Shown: positions 41,071 through 52,817, numbered from the stretch's first letter. The stretch: 64,000 bases of DNA from Siphonodentalium dalli (GCA_032622095.1 CP136063.1:64493897-64557896), one strand, 5' to 3'. The notes: generated from the letters alone by a model not told the origin. Translations and numbers: made by a program.

Positions 41071-43117
41071 CACATAATCTAACTACACATGAAGCAGCGC
41101 TAGCGTGAGAGCTCTCCTGGAAATGTAAGATAGAACGTCTCGGCTAACAAGCATACTGTATATTAAGGGTCAACGACCTGAAAAGTCAATGACCTGGCCT
41201 CTATACTCCCATCAAATCAGGTGAACAATATAACATTATTTGTGATATAGCGACCCGTAATCAATAACCGCACAATCAATCACTATCCCACCTGAATAGA
41301 GCATGTACCTTCGTAATAATAGTTTTAACCATAATCACGCCATCTCAGCTGAATAGAGCATGTACCTTCGTAATAATAGTTTTAACCATAATCACGCCAT
41401 CTCAGCAGCTGGCTGAAAGTGCTACATAACTCTAATCACCTTTTTCAAGATTTTTGTCCTAAGACACAAACTTAATGATTCCGTGATAGATATCAAATCT
41501 ATCCCATTTGGAATATGGATAGCTCTGAATATGCATGTAATCCAATAACACACAGGTTCCTAACACAGGAATGCCATAATCCGGAAAGTTCACTGGGGCG
41601 AAATCTGTTGATACAAGGGATTGTTCCATATAGTTCCAAAACATAGGAATGTCATTATCCGAGAAGTTTGTTTGTTTTTTTCTGTTTCCTTTTGTCTTTC
41701 CGTGTGTCCTAGCTATATCAAAATCCCGATCCAACCGAGGGTGAGATCCCGCCTATTCTCGTGCGGCCTAGCTATATCCTAAATAAACACCTTGTTTCGG
41801 AACGAAAGTTGGTTAAATTTCAACTTGACCTTGAATTCGGACGCAATTTTGGTAATGAATCAATATGGGTTAATATGTCTAGGAGATGACGTCATAGATT
41901 TATTTGTTCATGATATATTCTATTCAAGATATCCTAGACTCTCAGGCATGATATGGAATCATGTGTCGTCCAGTATTACCCGCAGACACTCTAGGATCCC
42001 GTAACAGATTTAATCATGGCACCATAAATTTTTCATAAATTCTTTTCTTGTGGTTACATATACATCCATCTATATATCTCTAAAATCAACATTTTAACCT
42101 CATCCGGGCGTGTCGTAAACAAAATACTACTAACCATTCGAGTACTTCAAACTTCAAGTATCTACATCTGGTCTACAATTTATTTAATTTTAAAATTTCT
42201 TTAATCACTTCAACTAACTTCTTTCTAAACATATATTTTTCTGGGCGCAACCAGTCTCTTGAGCAATGCCAAATGCTACGTTTTTTCTTATTCACATTTT
42301 CGTTTGTTTGAGTGGCGCAGAGGTGTTTGTGGGCATATAATGTTCGTGGCTTGCAACTCAAAATCAGTTATACGACGAAAATACTTTTTATCGTCTCGAA
42401 CACGTCTGGTACATTTCTACGAATACTTGGTGACACTAGGAATCACAATAAAACTAAAGTCAATAACTTTAGTTTATATGTATATGGCATTACCCATTTG
42501 CTTTAGTTTAATGTTCAGTCCAGTACATAGTCCATGTATCGTATAGGTGAACGTCTCATTCTTTCCAAAAATAATAATGGTTATATCGCTATTATCCCTG
42601 TCAGGGACGCAGAGAGACCTGAGGGGAGGAGGGAAAATGGGCATTAGCATTAAAGTGCCTTTCTGGACATCAAAATATTGCAATAAAGGTCAGCAGTGTC
42701 AGACGAAATACAAGGTGCAAAGTATATATATGTTAAAAATTAGGAACATTACACTCTGTGTCGAACTCCATGTGTGTCTTTAATTTGAAATTGCATGCAT
42801 ATAGCTTGCTAAGTAAAGGACGATAATATGAAATCACTGACATGCACGAATTGGTTCAGTAATGTGCTATTTATCAAGCTCATTTACTTAGCAAATATGA
42901 GATTGCGAGCATCGTGCAACAAAATACAGAGCGTGTCACAAGATTCTCACAACCTGTCACATTTACATAATCACGTGGCCTACACCAAACATGCAATTTA
43001 ACAAAATACTGAGACTAGGCATGGGTCAGAACATTTCACTGTATACTATTTCTCAATAAATTGTAGCGTACATGTATACATAAAAACTCATGTTTATGCT
43101 TTCTATATTTTCAGGAA
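41071..43117. other. No gene; one short tandem duplication
   Basis: Two identical 57-bp units ('ctgaatagagcatgtacctt...') lie at 41292-41348 and 41349-41405. The remainder is AT-rich with no recognised coding sequence. Confidence 0.5.
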
Positions 43118-43414
43118 ATGGTGTGTCATTACCACTGTCGGAAAGTTCGAGGCCAATTGAGCGAAGCACAAAAGCAGAATGGCATGCAAGTCTTGAAGAC
43201 AGACAAGAAACCAATGAGAACGATAGCCAAGGAATATGGTATCCCACGAAACACCACTCGACGACATTTCGCTAAATATAGAACTGGCATCATCCAGGTC
43301 CAAAAGAAGCTTGGTAGAAATATGGTTCTGACATCTCAACAAGAACATGAGCATGGGGTTTCAAATTTATTCAGATGGGGTCACAGATTAAATAGGGTGG
43401 GACCAGAGACATAA
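43118..43414 (+). pseudogene. Psq-type HTH exon, pogo-like transposase N-terminus
   Basis: An acceptor-like 'ctttctatattttcag' ends at 43114. ATG 43118 reads 'MVCHYHCRKVRGQLSEAQKQ', 'TDKKPMRTIAKEYGIPRNTT' and 'RRHFAKYRTG', then 'KKLGRNMVLTSQQEHE'. This is the CENP-B/psq helix-turn-helix seen at the N-terminus of pogo/Tigger-like transposases and related domesticated proteins; it binds DNA at the element's ends. After residue about 75 the similarity is lost, and no DDE domain follows, so this is a fragment or a decayed first coding exon. Confidence 0.7.
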
Positions 43415-44598
43415 CTGTATGCCTCTAAAGTAATACTTAAAATGTCTCCTCAAGAGAGGTTGGACTATTTAGCTTACATATAGTATGGAGGATCCTTTAG
43501 TGACTGAGATTCAGATTTGTTAACATGAGGCAACCTGTTAAGAAATGACGAGGCTATGGGGACTTAACACTTTTGTGTCTAATAAAATCATTAGAATGCA
43601 AAATTCATTAAAACATCTACCTTGGAACTACCTGACTGATTAATCTGACATACATATATGCTGTTTTTGAGTCCATGGATAATTGGGCTTCAAACATGTC
43701 AAAATAGTTTTATAAAATGGTGCTTGTGAGATAGAGAATTTCCAACAATTGGGAAAGTTTGAGATGTCTGTTGTGAAATTCCAATCTAAGACTTGTGAGT
43801 TTGGAGCCTGATCGGGAAGGGACATGAGCTGGAGGGGGGGGGGGGGGTGATCAGTAGCGTACAGTTGGTAATTTAAAAGTAGATATTCGCCGATCTACAT
43901 ACATGAAGCCTCTCTATCCACATATCCTGTTAAAATTGCAAAATGAGTGCCCATCAATCCACAACCCATCACACACCTGGGAGTTTTGAGACAGCAGTCA
44001 CTTTTCACAGGGATATGTTAGAAATCATTTGTTTTAAACACTAATGATCCTCATTATTTATGAAAATTTTGACTTTTTCTCAATAAAAAGTTTAGGGTCG
44101 GTGGGTTATTTTTAGGGTCGGTCGATGTGTGGAAACATAGCATCTTTTTTGTTGTCCTGACTTAAAGGGGGACTAATAAATTATGTGATCATAATGTGGC
44201 CATACATGGTGAATTTTGGTACACAATAATGTTTAATACATGTATGTTGCTCAAGAATCTTGATTTTATGCGACCACCTTCAAAAAGACAGACCAATTTG
44301 GCAAGGTCAACACTCTGGCTTGCACTCAACTGGTGGACATCAACAGATGGATACATAGACTGATTCAGATAAAGATTAGGTTGGGGTCTTCACAATTCAC
44401 CCTGTATAAATTAGTCTGTCTGTGGTTTATCCTGAGAGTTAAGAAATTTGGTCTACATTGCACACATGGTTGAAAAGTTGTAAGCACGCCAATAGCGTGA
44501 CCGAGTTATACACAGATACAAACACACACACACGGACGACGGGTTTTATATATATAGATTTTCTTATTGAGATGCAAAGTGATGACTACTGACTAATA
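43415..44598. other. No gene seen
   Basis: Non-coding. A G-run at about 43837-43847. At 44500-44562 'cacacacacacacggacgac' and 'gggttttatatatatagatt' resemble the 3' end of RTE-type LINEs, but no RTE coding is present. Confidence 0.4.
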
Positions 44599-45295
44599 GT
44601 CCAGGAGATATTGGTCGACCTCTGCACCCCCATCCAGGACTCAAATTCACCCCACTAATTTTCTTTCTTATTGTCTCTAATTTTTTTCACTTTTTAACAA
44701 GAAAAAAAAGTGGCCGCAGAGATTCCAGACAAGATGATGTACATCATGGTGGCCATTTTTTATATGCACCAGGTCTCTTTGATCGCCATTATAGTAAAGA
44801 TGATAGCACATGTGTTCTTGTTTTCCACTCGATTTGTTATGGTAATATACAACACTTACAAATTATCAAAAAATTCGACACCATAATCCAATATGGCGGC
44901 CAAGATGGCTGCCGAAATGTGAAAATATGCTATTTTTCTGACATGTTACCACATTTTTTTGTCTCTGTGGGAAAATGTTGGCATCTTTGTGTCATGTTAT
45001 ACAGTTATCGTATAGAGGAGTCATTGTCGAACACATAGGTTTTTTTGGCTAATTTGTAAGGTTGTATATTAGCATAACGAATCAAGCGGAAAACAAGACC
45101 ACATGTGATATCATCTTTACTATATATTTTTAAAAAATGGCCGCCATGATGGACGCCATCTTGTTTGGAGTCTCTGCGGCCACTTTTTTTTCTTGTTAGG
45201 TGAAAAAAATTAGAGGAGACATTAAGGAAGAAAATTAATGTGGTGAAGTTGAGTCCTGGGGGGGGGGTGCAGAGGTCGACCAATATCTCCTGGAC
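44599..45295. mobile_element. Foldback MITE family 1, copy 2
   Basis: Inverted ends 'GTCCAGGAGATATTGGTCGA' and complement, with TA on each side (44597-44598, 45296-45297), which fits a TA-target (Tc1/mariner-like) insertion. Both arms correspond to the right half of copy 1 at 11509-12675, so it is a true foldback. 697 bp, no ORF. Confidence 0.85.
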
Positions 45296-45622
45296 TATAG
45301 TGTCAACTGGTCATCTTCATTGACAAGAACTGGCTAATCAAAGGGTTGTTAGCAATGAATGTTAATTGCACATATCTATTGCATGTGTTACTATCACAAA
45401 AGAAGTAACAGGAGTAAGAGTAACAGGGGTGACAAATATGGCAGTTAATGAAAACAAATATATATCAGGATTTATAAGAAATTAAGTCCCAATATTTGAC
45501 TAACTAGAAAATCTTGCAAATTAATTGGGCTAATGAATTATTTAGAATAAATCAGCAGCTGAAAATAAAAGAAAATGGGATCATTTCACTTGTGTGAATT
45601 CTAGAAATGAATAAACATGTAG
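45296..45622. other. No gene seen
   Basis: AT-rich spacer between two MITEs with no coding signal. Confidence 0.5.
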
Positions 45623-46211
45623 TTAAAGGGATACTGTACCCAGAATGTTGTTGTTGGTTTCTATAGTCTCCGAGTCGGAGAATAAGGTAACACTTTTTCC
45701 ATTATTTGAAAGTCTGTTGAGTACGAAGTAGTGTTACGGATGGCAAATTTACCGGAATTCAAAAATACAAATTGTCTTTGTCGAGTAATATTTGTACAGT
45801 TTTCAACCAAATGTATGAAATAAAAGTTATATTATATGCATACTAGTCCCATATACTCATTTAAGTTATTGTATCGTCACTAGTGAGTGAGTGGCTTGAG
45901 TTTTCTCCCCGTATAATCATAATGTTTTAAACGATCGTGTGTGCGGTCGGTTTACAAATCCAGTATCCCTCAATTAATTTGATTACGTTTTGTACACGGA
46001 AATTCGTAATTTAATTGACGCCATTTTATGGCTCCAGTCATAAATTCAGTTTATATCAAATTATTAACTTTGATTTTAAGATAGCCTATTAACCTGTGCG
46101 TTTACAGAATACATGTTCGACTCAAATTACTTATGTTTCTATATATTATCGATATTAGATCGTTGTTATCACCGGAAATTTATTGAAAATGGCGTACAGT
46201 ACCCCTATAAA
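45623..46211. mobile_element. MITE family 2, copy B
   Basis: Ends 'ttaaagggatactgtaccca' and 'ggcgtacagtacccctataa'; interior near-identical to 34613-35202. Its right third is included in the tandem duplication described next. Confidence 0.85.
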
Positions 46212-48091
46212 CTTAATTATTTTGAAAAAAACTAATAAACGTTTACTGATTAATTAATACCTTAAATTATGCCATTAGTATAAAAATTACAATAGATTCT
46301 GTTTTCCTCACATCAAGACGATGAATCAGCACTAAAGAAACTTCGGCATGATGCCGATGAGGCTGCAAATGCAGCCCTACTGGCTATTAGATCTGCTAGT
46401 AAATCTAACACAACTACACCACTTACAACACCAGCACTCAATACACCAACAATGTCACTACAAGCACCGCCTACCGGTAAACCAGCACTCAATACACCAA
46501 CACTGTCACTACAAGCACCACCTACCGGTACACCAGCACTCAATACACCAACACTGTCACTACAAGCACCACCTACCGGTACACCAGCACTCAATACACA
46601 AACACTGTCACTACAAGCACCACCTACCGGTACACCAGCACTCAATACACCAACACTGTCACTACAAGCACCACCTACCGGTACACCAGCACTCAATACA
46701 CCAACACTGTCACTACAAGCACCACCTACCGGTACACCAGCACTCAATACACCAACACTGTCACTACAAGCACCACCTACCGGTACACCAGCACTCAATA
46801 CACCACCAAGTGTCACTACAAGCACTCAATACACCAACACTGAATACACCAACACTGTCACTACAAGCACCACATACACTACCACAAACACTACACTCAC
46901 CACATACACCAGCACTCAATACACCAACACTGTCATTACAAGCACCACCTACCGGTACACCAGCACTCAATACACCAACACTGTCACTACAAGCACCACC
47001 TACCGGTACACCAGCACTCAATACACCACCAAGTGTCACTACAAGCACTTAATACACCAACACTGAATACACCAACACTGTCACTACAAGCACCACATAC
47101 ACTACCACAAACACTACACTCACCACATACACCAGCACTCAATACACCAACACTGTCACTACAAGCACTACAAGTATCACCTACACTGCCACTCTTGACA
47201 AGTTCACCAACACCACAACCTGCTTTTCAACACACTACACCACAGTCCACAGACTCCATACACACATTAATCAATTAATTTGATTACGTTTTGTACACGG
47301 AAATTCGAAATTTAATTGACGCCATTTTATGGCTCCAGTCATAAATTCAGTTTATATCAAATTATTAACTTTGATTTTAAGATAGCCTATTAACCTGAGC
47401 GTTTACAGAATACATCTTCGACTCAAATTACTTATGTTTCTATATATTATCGATATTAGATCGTTGTTATCACCGGAAATTTATTGAAAATGGCGTACAG
47501 TACCCCTTTAAACTTGATTATTTTGAAAAAAACTAATAAACGTTTACTGATTAATTAATACCTTAAATTATGCCATTAGTATAAAAATTACAATAGATTC
47601 TGTTTTCCTCAGATCAAGACGATGAATCAGCACTAAAGAAACTTCGGCATGATGCCGATGAGGCTGCAAATGCAGCCCTACTGGCTATTAGATCTGCTAG
47701 TAAATCTAACACAACTACACCACTTACAACACCAGCACTCAATACACAAACACTGTCACTACAAGCACCACCTACCGGTACACCAGCACTCAATACACCA
47801 ACACTGTCACTACAAGCACCACCTACCGGTACACCAGCACTCAATACACCAACAAGTGTCACTACAAGCACTCAATACACCAACACTGAATACACCAACA
47901 CTGTCACTACAAGCACCACATACACTACCACAAACACTACACTCACCACATACACCAGCACTCAATACACCAACACTGTCATTACAAGCACTACAAGTGC
48001 AACCTACACTGCCACTCTTGACAAGTTCACCAACACCACAACCTGCTTTTCAACACACTACACCACAGTCCACAGACTCCATACACACATT
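45970..48091 (+). repeat. Tandem segmental duplication, about 1.3 kb and 0.8 kb copies
   Basis: Sequence from 45970 ('tcaattaatttgattacg') is repeated from 47271. Unit 1 is 45970-47270, and unit 2 runs 47271 to about 48091, shorter because its minisatellite has fewer units. Each unit has the right part of MITE family 2, a linker, a splice acceptor region and the start of a repetitive exon. The junction follows 'gactccatacacacatt', where unit 2 goes on to unique sequence. Confidence 0.85.
46313..47278 (+). CDS. Repetitive exon, copy 1 (51-bp coding minisatellite)
   Basis: Read in the frame of 'DDESALKKLRHDADEAANAA' then 'LLAIRSASKSNTTTPL', the exon starts with an alpha-helical stretch and continues as 17-residue repeats (TPALNTPTLSLQAPPTG, 51 bp). 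About six to eight units are very similar at DNA level. A +1 difference at 'ccaagtgtcact' (near 46807) changes frame for the last part. The acceptor before it reads 'ttttcctcac' instead of 'ttttcctcag', so this copy may no longer be spliced in. The function is unknown; the Thr/Pro repeats look like a mucin-like or low-complexity linker. Confidence 0.5.
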
Positions 48092-48263
48092 TGAAGCAGT
48101 AACAAATGCTCACTATTTAATATATGACATGGACACTAACAACACAAGTACACCTTCATACAATTACAACAACAGCAATATCTCGATCATACCATACAAA
48201 ACTATCCTCTATATGATCAATATGCCTCTGACCAGTCTGGGTGAACGTCGACTCAATATTTGA
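47612..48263 (+). CDS. Repetitive exon, copy 2 with intact acceptor
   Basis: It is preceded by a consensus acceptor 'tctgttttcctcag' ending at 47612. It begins with the same helical peptide and has only two to three of the 51-bp units. After the +1 difference the open frame continues past the duplicated part as 'FEAVTNAHYLIYDMDTNN' and 'TSTPSYNYNNSNISI', to a stop at 48263. A donor-like 'ctgggtgaac' is at 48238. No known domain. It might be an internal exon of the SAMD3-like gene or an independent gene. Confidence 0.45.
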
Positions 48264-49120
48264 AATCTAGAGTCTGGAGCTAATGTCGCCAAAACCATTT
48301 CTATTCAGCGAAGAGCTTCCCCAAAATGATGTCACGGATTTTTAAAAATACATCGATGATTGACAGGTGTCCCCACGTGTTATTTGTTGTGCTTCGCAAT
48401 AACAATGGCCTGTGTCGCGACATAAACTTACAGAAGATAATATTTGTCGTGTGTGCGACTATTCTTTTTCGGGAGATGAACTCGCTGCATCAACCGGAAA
48501 GCTGCACCGAGAGCAAAAAATAAGGTCGTCATCAAAAATGATGCTTTAGAACTATTTAAAATCATAAAATTAAGTCATTTCCTCGGTGTTTAACTTTCAA
48601 TTACTTTTTTACGACAAATAATTTGATTTGCAAACCATGTTACAATAAAGTAAATTAAATACACGGACATGAGTGAGTTCTATTTATATTTATGGGAGGC
48701 CAAGTTGGTACCATGCGCAGGACTATCTATCAGGTCTAGCACATCCTTCAAATTAATCCGAATCGTACTGAATCGTACCGAATATATAATTTGGAAGCCA
48801 TTTTTTCTGTCTCTGTTGTATTTGCAAGCAATGCTTTCGATCGGAGAAATACCGACGAAATTCCGCTCTGTTACTATATTTAGAGGTGACATTATGGGAG
48901 TCTCCGCCCACTAACACTTGTTTATTAACCCATACGGTTTCATTGGACGGAAAATAATTTACGCAATCAATCAGATTACGGAATCCCGAGGACTTGGAAA
49001 TGAGATAGCGATGTTATCCGTCAGACCTAATATTCAATGTTGTAATGAATATTTAGGTATGAGTTTACTCAGACTGGCCTCTGACAATGCAGCATGCCAC
49101 ACCTGTTGGCATATTATGAG
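48264..49120. other. No gene seen
   Basis: Non-coding. Ends at the left LTR of gypsy E. Confidence 0.5.
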
Positions 49121-49389
49121 TGTGACACGCATGAGGAGAGGTCAACATCTACATCCCTCAGGCCAGACAACCAATACAAGTCAACTGAATGAGTGTTCTT
49201 TCTCAACAGTTTACCGACAAACGGTATAATGGGTTCCGTCTCCGATTCCGGCATAACATATATTTAAATCAACGGCGTACAAATATATCTAAATATTTCT
49301 ACATCCAAACAGTGATAACAGTGATAAAAACGGGTAACAATCATTGATACCTTTTGATATCGTATCCTCGTTATCAAGTTCACCTTTCA
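49121..49389 (+). repeat. Left LTR of gypsy E
   Basis: 269 bp, aligned without gaps to 52818-53086. It is followed directly by RT coding sequence, not by a primer binding site, so a deletion starts exactly or nearly at its end. Confidence 0.8.
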
Positions 49390-50909
49390 ACTGTAAAAGA
49401 TGCATATCCCCTACCACGGATAGACGAGTCCCTGGAGCAACTGGCTGGCTCACAGTGGTACTCAACTATCGATCTCTGCTCTGGCAGTGTGAAGTAGAGG
49501 AGGCTGATAAAAACAAGACAGCCTTCACAACGAATGAAGGTTTGTTTGAATTCAATGTTATGCCATTCGGCGTCTGCAATGGGCCTGCTACCTTTGAGCG
49601 CCTCATAGAGACGGTGCTAGCAGGACTCAACTGGAAATCATGTCTTGTGTACTTGGACGACATTATCGTCCACGCAGTTTCATTTGATGAAATGATTCTG
49701 CAGCATGGCCATGACAACATGACTGCAGGTCATCTCGGCATGGACAAAACTTTGTGCCGTATTCAGGAAAATTATTACTGGCCAAGCATTCGGAAAGACA
49801 CCCGAATTTATGTTAGTGGGTGCGAACAGTGCACCAAGAGAAAAGGGCCAACCAAGAAAACTAGAGCTCCCATGCAAATTGAGCGATGTGGCATGCCAAT
49901 GGAGCGAGTAGCCACTGACATATTGGGACCTCTCCCAATGACTCAAAATGGTAACAAATATATTCTGGTAGTATCAGATTATTTTACCAAGTGGACAGAG
50001 AGTTTTGCAATGGCCGATGCAACTGCTAAAACAGTTGCAAAACTCCTGGTAGAGCAATTCTTTGTAAGATTTGGTGTCCCGAATGTATTACATTCTGACC
50101 AAGGGTCACAGTTTGAGAGCAAACTTTTCACACAGGTATGCCAGCTGTTGCATATATCAAAAACGCACACCACCCCTTACCATCCTCAGTCAGATGGACA
50201 GGTGGAACGATTCAATAAAACTATTGCAAACATGTTAAGTGCTTATGTAAATACCCAGCAAGACAACTGGGATCAAATACTACCATATATCATGATGGCA
50301 TATCGAGCCTCCCAACATGAAACCACTGGTGCGTCTGCTAACCTACTCCAGTTAGGTAGACAGATCAACACACCTCTCGAGGTGATATTTGAGCCACCTC
50401 GCTCAGCCAAAACATTCCCTTCAGACATATGGGTGTGGGAACTTCAAGGTAAGCTGGAAAGGGCTTACACACTTGTAAGAGAACAAACAGAAAGAGAAAT
50501 TGGTCGACAGAAGAAATTGTATGACACAAGGGTGTCTTATACACCTTTTAAAACAAACGATTCTGTCTTCATTTTCTTTCCCAAAATTAAAGAAGGGACC
50601 ACAAAGAAACTGGCCTGCTTATGGAGGGGCCCCTTTAAAATTCTCAAACAATACAATAACTTCACATATGAAGTCAACTGCGGACACCAAGGCTCCACAC
50701 AAGTTGTTCATATTGATAGAATAAAGAAATCAAATGACCAAACTCTCCTTGGTGAACCATTGGTTGAGCCTGAGACAGGTTTAAATAAAAACCCTGATGG
50801 GGACATAACTCCGACCGTTGAAAGGCAAACCATGATGACAGAAACAGAAGTCAAACCTTCAAGGAAGCGTCGTCCACCTGCATGGATGGACGATTATCTG
50901 CTGCACTAA
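49390..50909 (+). pseudogene. pol: RT-integrase fusion of gypsy E
   Basis: RT appears first in one frame ('YPLPRIDESLEQLAGSQWYS'), shifts at about 49486 where 'GYW' codons are missing, then reads 'QCEVEEADKNKTAF', 'MPFGVCNGPATFERLIE' and 'YLDDIIVHAVSFDEM'. Directly after that Met the frame is integrase: 'HGHDNMTAGHLGMDKTLCRI', 'CEQCTKRK', Asp in 'VATDILGPLP', Asp in 'HSDQGSQFES', Glu in 'DGQVERFNKTI' (DD35E), and the GPF module 'CLWRGPFKILKQ'. The RT thumb and RNase H are deleted in frame. The integrase looks intact to the stop at 50909 ('WMDDYLLH'). Confidence 0.88.
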
Positions 50910-50989
50910 CAAACATTTTTGTTTTGTTTAGCCAGATCAAGTATAAAACAGAACAATTAAATAAAATGATCACTGAACTATATTGTCTA

Positions 50990-51014
50990 ACTCTATTCAT
51001 CTTTGTCTTTGCAG
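50990..51014 (+). promoter_or_regulatory. 3' splice-site-like tract before ORF3 of gypsy E
   Basis: 'ctattcatctttgtctttgcag' ends in AG at 51013-51014, four bases before ATG 51019. The fragment at 23271-24245 conserves the same tract (AG 23645-23646), which supports function. Confidence 0.65.
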
Positions 51015-51018
51015 AAAG

Positions 51019-51771
51019 ATGGATCTCTTAGACCGGAAAAAATGTGCATACTGCAACGAATGGCAGAATTCGACAAAGGAATGGGCTGAGCGCATTGTGA
51101 AATGTGGCCAGCAACTGTATGAATGCTCAAATTGCAAATACAAGTCTGACAGAGGTTACAATCTGGCACGGCACCAGAAGTTATTTTGTCGGGGTCGACC
51201 AGAGACAAAAGCAACTGCACTAACTTCTGCTAAACAACAGAAGTTAAGCCCGAAGAAATCGGCAACAAAACATTACAGCCCAAAGAAATCGGCAACAAAA
51301 CCTTATAGTCCAAAAAAATCGGACCTAAGTAGCAGCTCAAAAATTGAGACTCGCAGTCCAGTAAAGATAACACTAAACTTTAGTCCAAAGAAAACACCAG
51401 TCAGGGACAGTCAAGGCTCGGACCGCAGTCTCGGCCTATCAGTCTCTGACAGTGAGAGCGATTCGGGCCCAGAAGACAGCTCATGGAAAAGGAAATCCTC
51501 ACCGAAACGCTCACCAACAAAACGGGTTGTAACCACACCGAAGCCTGTGTCTAACCCTATAAAGAAGGGCGACTCCCAACCAAAAAGTATAGTCACCATA
51601 CCGATTCCTCGACCGGATTATGCCACAAATGCAAGCAATGCATTTCTGGCCCATAACTTTAGAAGAGATGTAACTCCAAAGAAACATACCTATACGTTCG
51701 AACGGGTAACACGATATAAGGTTGGGACAAAACGAGTGAAAGGTGTAGAACGCGAGGAAGAAGAAAGTTAA
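51019..51771 (+). CDS. Zinc-finger accessory ORF of gypsy E
   Basis: It starts MDLLDRKKCAYCNEWQNSTK. Two Cys pairs ('CAYC' and 'CSNCKYKSDRGYNLARHQKL' followed by Phe-Cys) give a C-x2-C...H-x4-C finger. A long basic, Ser/Lys/Pro-rich region follows with three copies of 'SPKKSATK'-like repeats and 'SPKRSPTKRVVT', which resembles nuclear, chromatin-associated or phosphorylated linkers. The C-terminus has 'TYTFERVTRYKVGTKRV'. 251 codons, intact. A nuclear DNA- or RNA-binding role is inferred. Confidence 0.65.
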   Translation: MDLLDRKKCAYCNEWQNSTKEWAERIVKCGQQLYECSNCKYKSDRGYNLARHQKLFCRGRPETKATALTSAKQQKLSPKKSATKHYSPKKSATKPYSPKKSDLSSSSKIETRSPVKITLNFSPKKTPVRDSQGSDRSLGLSVSDSESDSGPEDSSWKRKSSPKRSPTKRVVTTPKPVSNPIKKGDSQPKSIVTIPIPRPDYATNASNAFLAHNFRRDVTPKKHTYTFERVTRYKVGTKRVKGVEREEEES

Positions 51772-52817
51772 ACTGAACTGAGCTGAAGATGGAGATGAGA
51801 TGCCTTCACATACCTTCAGGATTCCTTCCTGCCTGAGATGTTCCATAAACTGTTATATTCCATGTTGAAACTTTGAAACCTTGTAACTTGTTCATTTAAA
51901 CAAAAAAATAATAATAATAAAATTGTTGTTAATTAGTCCCTAGATTGTGCAATTCTTGCAGAATCCTATCTGCCAAATCACAAGTGGGGATAAAAATGAA
52001 AAGTAAACCTTGTATAGAATTGTTGTAACTTAAAAATATAATATAAATATTGTATAGAATTGTTGTTGCAACTGTCTATAAAAATGTAAAGGGAAGTGGT
52101 GGCCATCTGGGGGAACATCGAGTCCCAGATGGCCTGAGAATTAATTTTCAAACACGACCCCTGGATCCAACTTGCAGGAGTTGGGTCTTGACTAGATGTC
52201 GAGGGATGGGCGAGCCCTCGTTAATGGCTGTGCCGTGTCAAGGGAAATTCACACCAAGATTTATCGAAGAAGAGTAGGCCCCTGTGGCCGGCCTTTGGTG
52301 TACTAAAACCTGCAAACTGAACCTGATACTCATAAAACTTTGGTTTTCACAACAATAAAAAAAAACTGCATAATTCACATCTGAAAATCAAAACTACTTC
52401 AAACAGCAGTCTCATGACTATGAGTCTGTGGTGTAACACCACAACTTTCCTCTCACTTAATCAGAATGTGTAGACGAGCTTGTTGCAAGTCTCATTGATA
52501 AAACTGTCAAAACTTGGAGCATCAAAGATATGCCCAAGTTGTTGGCAGGGTGTGTGGCATAAAGGACTTATGTCCTCGCAAAGGCGAATCTGGCAGAGAT
52601 ATGCTGTTGGTATTAAGTGGAGCATGGCTCCCACCAGCATGTGATGCTCATAAAATCCAGGATGGGGACATGGAGAGCAACGAGTCGCACATAGCCTGAG
52701 GGCTGATAGTTGACAGATATTTTGTGAGAGGGCGGTTTACCTTGTTGGTAAAATGTGGTAGCCGTAAAACCGAGTGGTCCGCATGCGAGGACGCACGCAA
52801 TTCGGAGGTGTGGGTAG
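51772..52817 (+). other. 3' untranslated part of gypsy E
   Basis: Between the third ORF and the right LTR. It has several 'aataaa'-like words near 51910 and 52350 and no recognised ORF. 'ttcggaggtgtgggtag' just before 52818 is a weak candidate polypurine tract. Confidence 0.45.

Noticed and set aside
44500-44562. RTE-type LINE 3' end
   Set aside because: Only a CA repeat and a short 'gacgacgggttttatatata' tail; no coding remains, so it was noted only in the spacer entry.
46313-46825. Minus-strand ORF of 170 codons with Val/Gly/Ala/Cys repeats
   Set aside because: It is the reverse of the 51-bp minisatellite. Openness comes from the repeat length being a multiple of three.
48669-48914. 81-codon ORF before gypsy E
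   Set aside because: No motif, overlapping open frames on the other strand, no promoter seen.
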